17,640 nucleotides of DNA from DATCYZ01 sp036526195 (GTDB lineage: Bacteria > Pseudomonadota > Gammaproteobacteria > Burkholderiales > SG8-39), in contig DATCYZ010000066.1 of assembly GCA_036526195.1 (NCBI GenBank), positions 1 through 17,640 on the forward strand, read 5' to 3'. Made by a program: the position numbers and the translations under genes. Each line of letters begins with the position of its first letter. The stretch's first letter is position 1. The notes under the pieces are model-generated. The model was given only the letters and a program-made list of their open reading frames with translations. It made no database searches and had not been told where the DNA came from. Positions 14,064-17,640 of this stretch are shown here, piece by piece.

Positions 14064-16322
14064 ATGAAGCGCCGCACGTTTCTTCTGTCGACCGCCGCCG
14101 CCAGCGGCGCCCTGCTTGTGGGCTGGGGCCTCATGCCGCCGCGCAGCCGGCTCGGTGACGCGGCGCGCTTCGCCACGCTCGGCGAGATCGCGCTGAACGG
14201 CTGGCTGCGCTTCGCCGCCGACGGCACCACGATCCTCGCCATGCCGCGCGCCGAGATGGGCCAGGGCGTGCACACCGCGCTGGTCATGCTCGCGGCGGAA
14301 GAGCTCGATGTCGATCCGGCCAGCGTGCGCCTCGTGCAGGCGCCGGCCGAGCGCATCTTCGGCAATGTCGCCACCTTCGTCGCCGCACTGCCATTCCATG
14401 CGCTGCAGGCAGACGGCGACGAGCGGCCGGTGGGGGTGCGTGCCGCGCAATGGATGGTCGCCAAGGTGGCGCGCGAGCTCGGCATCAACGTCACCGGCGG
14501 CTCTTCCAGCGTGGCCGACGCCTGGCGCCCGCTGCGGCTCGCGGCCGCAAGCGCGCGCAGCGCGCTGGTCGCGAGCGCAGCGAACCGCTGGAAGGCGAAT
14601 CCCGCGGATTGCCGCTCGGAGAACGGCAAGGTGTTTCATGCCGGCGGGCAATCCGCGCACTACGGCGAGCTCGCGGCCGAGGCGGCGGTGCGTTCGCCGG
14701 GCGAGGCGCGGTTGAAGAGCCGCGCGGCGTGGCGTCTCCTGGGCAGCGCGGTGCCGCGGGTTGATGTCCCGGCAAAGACCAACGGCCATGCGATTTTCGG
14801 CATCGACGTGCGCCTGCCCGGCATGCTGTATGCGGCCGCGAAATTCGCGCCGCAACCCGGCGGCACGCTGGCGCAGGCCGACACCGCAACGGCGACGAAG
14901 ATGTCCGGGGTGCGCCACGTCGTGCGCTTTCCGGCCGACAGCGGCGGCGCCGCCGGCATCGCGGTGGTGGCCGACACCACCTGGCAGGCGAAGCAGGCGC
15001 TGGAGGCGATGACGCTCGCCTGGAACGCCGGGCCGAACCCGACGCTCGATTCGGATCGCATCCTCGCGGACCTCGAGACCGCGGTGCGCGTGCGAAGCGG
15101 CTTCAACTTCCACGACCGGGGCGATGTCGCGAAGGCCTTCGGTGCCGCGAAGACGAAACTCGAGGCCTGGTACCGCGCGCCCTACCTCGCCCACGCCACC
15201 CCGGAGCCGATGAACTGCACCGCGCGGGTCGACGCCGAGGGCGTGGAGCTCTGGGTGTCGACCCAGGTCCCGGACTTCGCGCGCGCAGCGGCGGCGCGCG
15301 CCGCCGGCGTGTCGACCGACAGGGTGCGACTGCATGCGCGCTTGCTCGGCGGCGGCTTCGGCCGGCGGCTCGAGGCCGACGTGGTCGCACAGGCGACGCG
15401 CATCGCCATGCAGGCGGGCGGTCGCCCGGTGCAGCTGATCCTGTCGCGCGAGGAAGACATGCGGCACGACTTCTACCGCCCGGCGCAGGTGGCGCGACTG
15501 GAAGCGGCGATCGACGACGCCGGCACGGTCACCGGCTGGCGCATCCGGTCCGCGGGTGACGCGCCCACCCCGCGCTGGGTCGAGCGCGTGATGCCCGAGA
15601 TCGCCGCGGTCGACCTTCTGGATCGCTCCGCCTCCGAGGGGTTGTTCGACAAGCCCTACGACTTTCCGCACCAGCGGATCGAGCACGTCGCGACACGCAG
15701 CGGCGTCCCGGTCGGCTACTGGCGCAGCGTCGGGCATTCGCACAACGCGTTCTTCTCGGAGAGCTTCGTCGACGAGATCGCGCATGCGCTGAAGACCGAC
15801 CCGGTGGCGTTTCGCCGCACGCGCCTTGCGAAGACGCCACGTCACCTTGCGGTGCTCGACCTTGCCGCCGCGAGATCCGGCTGGGGCACGGCCCTGCCCG
15901 AGGGGCGGGCGCGCGGCGTGGCGCTGCACGAATCCTTCGGCTCGATCGTCGCCCAGGTGGCGGAAGTCTCGCGTAGCGCCGAAGGCCGACCGCGGGTGCA
16001 CCGCGTGGTCTGCGCGATCGACTGCGGCACCGCGATCAACCCCGGCATCATCGCGCAGCAGATGGAGGGCAGCGTGGTGTTCGGGCTCACCGCCGCGCTG
16101 TATGGCCGCATCGACATCCGCAAGGGCGCGGTGCAGCAGGGCAACTTCCCGGACTATCGGCTGCTCGGCATGGCCGAGGCACCGGTGGTCGAGACCCACA
16201 TCGTGCCGAGCACCCGCCCCCCGGCGGGGGTCGGCGAACCCGGCACCCCGCCGATCGCGCCGGCGGTGGCGAATGCCTGGTTCACGCTGACCGGCGAGCG
16301 CAGGCGGGCGCTGCCGCTCTAG
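14064..16322 (+). CDS. Molybdopterin-binding subunit of a Tat-exported hydroxylase (IorB-like)
   Basis: A 752-residue catalytic subunit of the xanthine-oxidase family, isoquinoline 1-oxidoreductase beta type. Such enzymes insert water-derived oxygen next to a ring nitrogen or oxidise aldehydes. The N-terminus MKRRTFLLSTAAASGALLVGWGL is a Tat signal with the twin Arg at residues 3-4 and RRTFLLS. The molybdopterin regions show MPRAEMGQGVHTALVMLAAEELDVD, then a duplicated module near VPRVDVPAKTNGHAIFGIDVRLPGMLYA. The cofactor segment LLGGGFGRRLEADVVAQA and HNAFFSESFVDEIAHAL follow. The active-site glutamate is Glu725 in GVGEPGTPPIAPAVANA. The length fits IorB. The substrate is not identifiable. 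It follows the 2Fe-2S gene by 37 bases with a weak ribosome site. No molybdenum-cofactor maturation gene (XdhC/CoxI type) is adjacent. Confidence 0.92.
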   Translation: MKRRTFLLSTAAASGALLVGWGLMPPRSRLGDAARFATLGEIALNGWLRFAADGTTILAMPRAEMGQGVHTALVMLAAEELDVDPASVRLVQAPAERIFGNVATFVAALPFHALQADGDERPVGVRAAQWMVAKVARELGINVTGGSSSVADAWRPLRLAAASARSALVASAANRWKANPADCRSENGKVFHAGGQSAHYGELAAEAAVRSPGEARLKSRAAWRLLGSAVPRVDVPAKTNGHAIFGIDVRLPGMLYAAAKFAPQPGGTLAQADTATATKMSGVRHVVRFPADSGGAAGIAVVADTTWQAKQALEAMTLAWNAGPNPTLDSDRILADLETAVRVRSGFNFHDRGDVAKAFGAAKTKLEAWYRAPYLAHATPEPMNCTARVDAEGVELWVSTQVPDFARAAAARAAGVSTDRVRLHARLLGGGFGRRLEADVVAQATRIAMQAGGRPVQLILSREEDMRHDFYRPAQVARLEAAIDDAGTVTGWRIRSAGDAPTPRWVERVMPEIAAVDLLDRSASEGLFDKPYDFPHQRIEHVATRSGVPVGYWRSVGHSHNAFFSESFVDEIAHALKTDPVAFRRTRLAKTPRHLAVLDLAAARSGWGTALPEGRARGVALHESFGSIVAQVAEVSRSAEGRPRVHRVVCAIDCGTAINPGIIAQQMEGSVVFGLTAALYGRIDIRKGAVQQGNFPDYRLLGMAEAPVVETHIVPSTRPPAGVGEPGTPPIAPAVANAWFTLTGERRRALPL

Positions 16323-16339
16323 CCAGGCACGGCGCCTGC

Positions 16340-16447
16340 GAAAAATGGGTCAGACCCCTTTTCCGCGCGGGGGCCGGACCACAAAAAGGGGTCAGACCCC
16401 TTTTTGACGCGCCGCGTCTCCCGAGAAATGGGGTCTGACCCCCTTTT
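16340..16447. repeat. Three copies of a GGGGTCAGACCCC palindromic repeat
   Basis: Copy one lies at about 16341-16362 (stem GGGTC-A-GACCC, with one mismatch and an A-run pairing with a T-run). Copy two is at 16382-16406 and is perfect. Copy three, at about 16426-16446, is inverted, with T at its centre. Spacing between centres is about 42 bases. The unit is a short GTC-N-GAC dyad flanked by A and T runs, of the kind found scattered between genes in many beta- and gammaproteobacterial genomes. Its origin is not certain; a non-autonomous mobile repeat is possible. No transposase is next to it. Confidence 0.85.
16382..16406. terminator. Bidirectional intrinsic terminator formed by the middle repeat copy
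   Basis: Twelve-base arms pair perfectly around a single central A: CAAAAAGGGGTC and the complement GACCCCTTTTTG. Read on plus, the GC stem is followed by TTTTT. Read on minus, the same holds. It sits between the convergent ends of the IorB-like gene (16322) and the SDR gene (16451), which is where a shared terminator is expected. The one-base loop means the real hairpin opens a few central pairs, leaving a stem of about nine pairs. Confidence 0.6.
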
Positions 16448-16450
16448 CGG

Positions 16451-17197
16451 CTACCGCCCCCCGGCCACGTCCACCGTGGTGCCGTGCAGGTACGAAGCTG
16501 CATCCGAGGCGAGCCACAGCACCGTCTCGGCGATCTCCTCCGGCGTGCCGGCGCGCCCCATCGGCACGCTGGGTGCCATGGCCTTGAGTGTCGCCTGCCC
16601 GCCGTGCGCCTCGTGGATGGTGGTCTCGATCAGCCCCGGGCGGATGCCGACGATGCGCACCCCCTCGGCGCCGACCTCCTTCGCGAGGCCCGCGACCAGG
16701 CTGTCGAGCGCGCCCTTGGAGGCGGCGTAATGGGTTTCCATCGGCAGGCCGCCGAGCCGCGCGGCCACGGACGAGATCGTCACGATCACCCCGCCCGGCC
16801 CGCCGTGCTGCGTCGACATTCGCTTGAGCGCCTCGCGATTGCACCAGAACACGCTGAAGGTGTTGGCGGCGAAGACCGATTGCAGCGTCGCTTCGTCCAT
16901 CCTGTCCGCGCGCAACTGCCCGCCGATGATGCCGGCGTTGTTCACCAGCACGTCCACCCGGCCGAGCTGCCGGTCGACTTCCGCGAACAGCTTGACCACC
17001 TCGGCGTCCTTCGAGACATCGGCCTGCAGGGCCACGGCACGCTGGCCGGCCTTGCGGATGTCCGCGGCCACCGCCTCAGCCTCGGTGCGGCTCTTCGCGT
17101 AGTTGACCGCCACGTCGTAACCGCGCGCCCCCGCCATGCGTGCCACCGCCGCTCCGATTCCGCGGCCCGCGCCGGTCACCAGCATCACCCGCGACAT
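16451..17197 (-). CDS. Short-chain dehydrogenase/reductase, FabG-like
   Basis: A 248-residue cytoplasmic NAD(P)-dependent oxidoreductase of the classical SDR family. The cofactor motif is TGAGRGIG (residues 8-15). The adenine-pocket Asp-Val is ADVS (59-62), and the NNAG motif is at 86-89. The catalytic Ser lies in ISSVAA (142/143), with Tyr157 and Lys161 in YAASK. The C-terminal IRPGLIETTIH and GRAGTPEEIAETVLWLASDAASYLHGTTVDVAGG are standard. NYAKS after strand 2 (32-36) has no acidic residue there, which hints at NADP(H), but this is weak. It overlaps the upstream crotonase-family gene by one base (TGATG), so both are one operon. A role in beta-oxidation-like catabolism fits that neighbour; the substrate is unknown. 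Confidence 0.92.
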   Translation of the reverse strand: MSRVMLVTGAGRGIGAAVARMAGARGYDVAVNYAKSRTEAEAVAADIRKAGQRAVALQADVSKDAEVVKLFAEVDRQLGRVDVLVNNAGIIGGQLRADRMDEATLQSVFAANTFSVFWCNREALKRMSTQHGGPGGVIVTISSVAARLGGLPMETHYAASKGALDSLVAGLAKEVGAEGVRIVGIRPGLIETTIHEAHGGQATLKAMAPSVPMGRAGTPEEIAETVLWLASDAASYLHGTTVDVAGGR

Positions 17198-17640
17198 CAG
17201 CGACCCTTGAACACCGGACTACGCTTTTCCATGAACGCGGTGCGCCCTTCGCGGTAGTCCGCGCTGTCGAAGCAGGTGTCGATGCGCTTCTTCAGTCCGG
17301 CGAGGTCGCGCTCGGACTCCGCGGCGATCACCTGCCGGATGCCGAACTTCACTTCCGCCATGGTGAGTGGCGCGTTCTCGCAGACCATCGCAAGGTAGTC
17401 GGACAGCCCCTTGTCGAGGCCGGCCACCGGGTAGACGTAATTCAGGAAGCCCATCTGCAGGGCGTCGGCGGCGCCGAATTTGCGCGCGGAGTAGAAGATG
17501 TCGGCGGTGTTCGCCGGGCCCATCAGGTCGACGAAGCGCTTGATGCCGGGATAGTTGTAGCCGAGGCCGAGCCGCGCCGCCGGCATGCGAAACACGGAAT
17601 TGTCCGAGGCGATGCGCAGGTCGCAGGCCGCGGCGAGGCC
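17197..17640 (-). CDS. Enoyl-CoA hydratase/isomerase (crotonase) family, 5' end cut by window
   Basis: Visible are the last 147 residues of a crotonase-fold acyl-CoA enzyme; the start lies beyond the window. The frame enters as GLAAACDLRIASDNSVFRMPAARLGLGYNYPG, the central part of the fold, and continues GAADALQMGFLNYVYP. It ends with the C-terminal helices through YREGRTAFMEKRSPVFKGR, a common crotonase ending. About 110-120 N-terminal residues, including the oxyanion-hole Gly region, are missing. In enoyl-CoA hydratase the two catalytic glutamates lie in PEI/LG and in the ME-VLTG helix. Here they seem to be Ala (PAARLG) and Asp (ADIFYS) by eye alignment, so hydration is doubtful and another acyl-CoA reaction is possible. 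It is upstream of, and coupled to, the SDR gene. Confidence 0.88.
   Translation of the reverse strand, partial: GLAAACDLRIASDNSVFRMPAARLGLGYNYPGIKRFVDLMGPANTADIFYSARKFGAADALQMGFLNYVYPVAGLDKGLSDYLAMVCENAPLTMAEVKFGIRQVIAAESERDLAGLKKRIDTCFDSADYREGRTAFMEKRSPVFKGR

Noticed and set aside
13659..16199. 846-codon open frame on the minus strand opposite the IorAB-like genes
   Set aside because: It is antisense to two genes with intact motifs and has no recognisable domain; long open antisense frames are expected at this GC content.
16340..16447. CRISPR-like spacing of three repeats
   Set aside because: Copies are palindromic, imperfect, one is inverted, and there are only three with no cas genes; they are intergenic repeats.
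16282..16503. Small minus-strand frame encoding repeated KRGLTPF-like peptides
   Set aside because: The repetition comes only from translating the GGGGTCAGACCCC palindromes; it is not a gene.

Overview
This is a GC-rich (roughly 70%), tightly packed bacterial chromosome segment. Gene order and protein types point to a betaproteobacterium, probably Burkholderiales or a relative. Signs are the yciB-bolA-PpiC overlap cluster, a Gln-type thiol dioxygenase, many CaiB, crotonase and SDR catabolic genes, a DppABCDF-type importer, and a GGGGTCAGACCCC repeat cluster. The organism call is inference. I see no rRNA, tRNA, CRISPR array, phage gene or transposase.

Layout. 1-839: 3' part of a class III (CaiB/BaiF) CoA-transferase. 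932-1528: a thiol dioxygenase whose active-site residues predict 3-mercaptopropionate rather than cysteine as substrate. 1529-1614: a convergent gap holding an AT-rich operator-like palindrome. 1615-2400 (minus): a secreted ankyrin-repeat protein. 2472-2951: a GFA/CENP-V zinc protein. 3043-5346: an envelope and stress cluster of yciB, bolA, an exported parvulin and an exported MsrA; the first three overlap at ATGA junctions. 5372-7179 (minus): two overlapping metal-dependent amidohydrolase genes, an N-formylglutamate amidohydrolase-like gene followed by an AstE/AspA-like one. 7234-7899: a SAM methyltransferase.

8028-16322 looks like one long operon behind a good sigma-70 promoter (7969-7997). 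It encodes a complete peptide/opine-type ABC importer (binding protein, two permeases, two ATPases). After only 4 bases come the two subunits of a Tat-exported molybdenum hydroxylase of the isoquinoline 1-oxidoreductase (IorAB) type. 16340-16447 holds three copies of a GGGGTCAGACCCC palindrome, one of which is a good bidirectional terminator. 16451-17640 (minus) has an SDR dehydrogenase and a truncated crotonase-family gene, one base overlapping.

How it may fit together (inference). The most interesting unit is the 5.4-16.3 kb block: a solute importer, an exported Mo-hydroxylase for an N-heterocycle or aldehyde, and two divergent hydrolases that remove N-formyl or N-acyl groups from amino acids. 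Together they could form an uptake and degradation route for an N-heterocyclic or N-acylated amino-acid-like compound. No substrate can be read from the sequence, and I could not confirm that this arrangement is undescribed.
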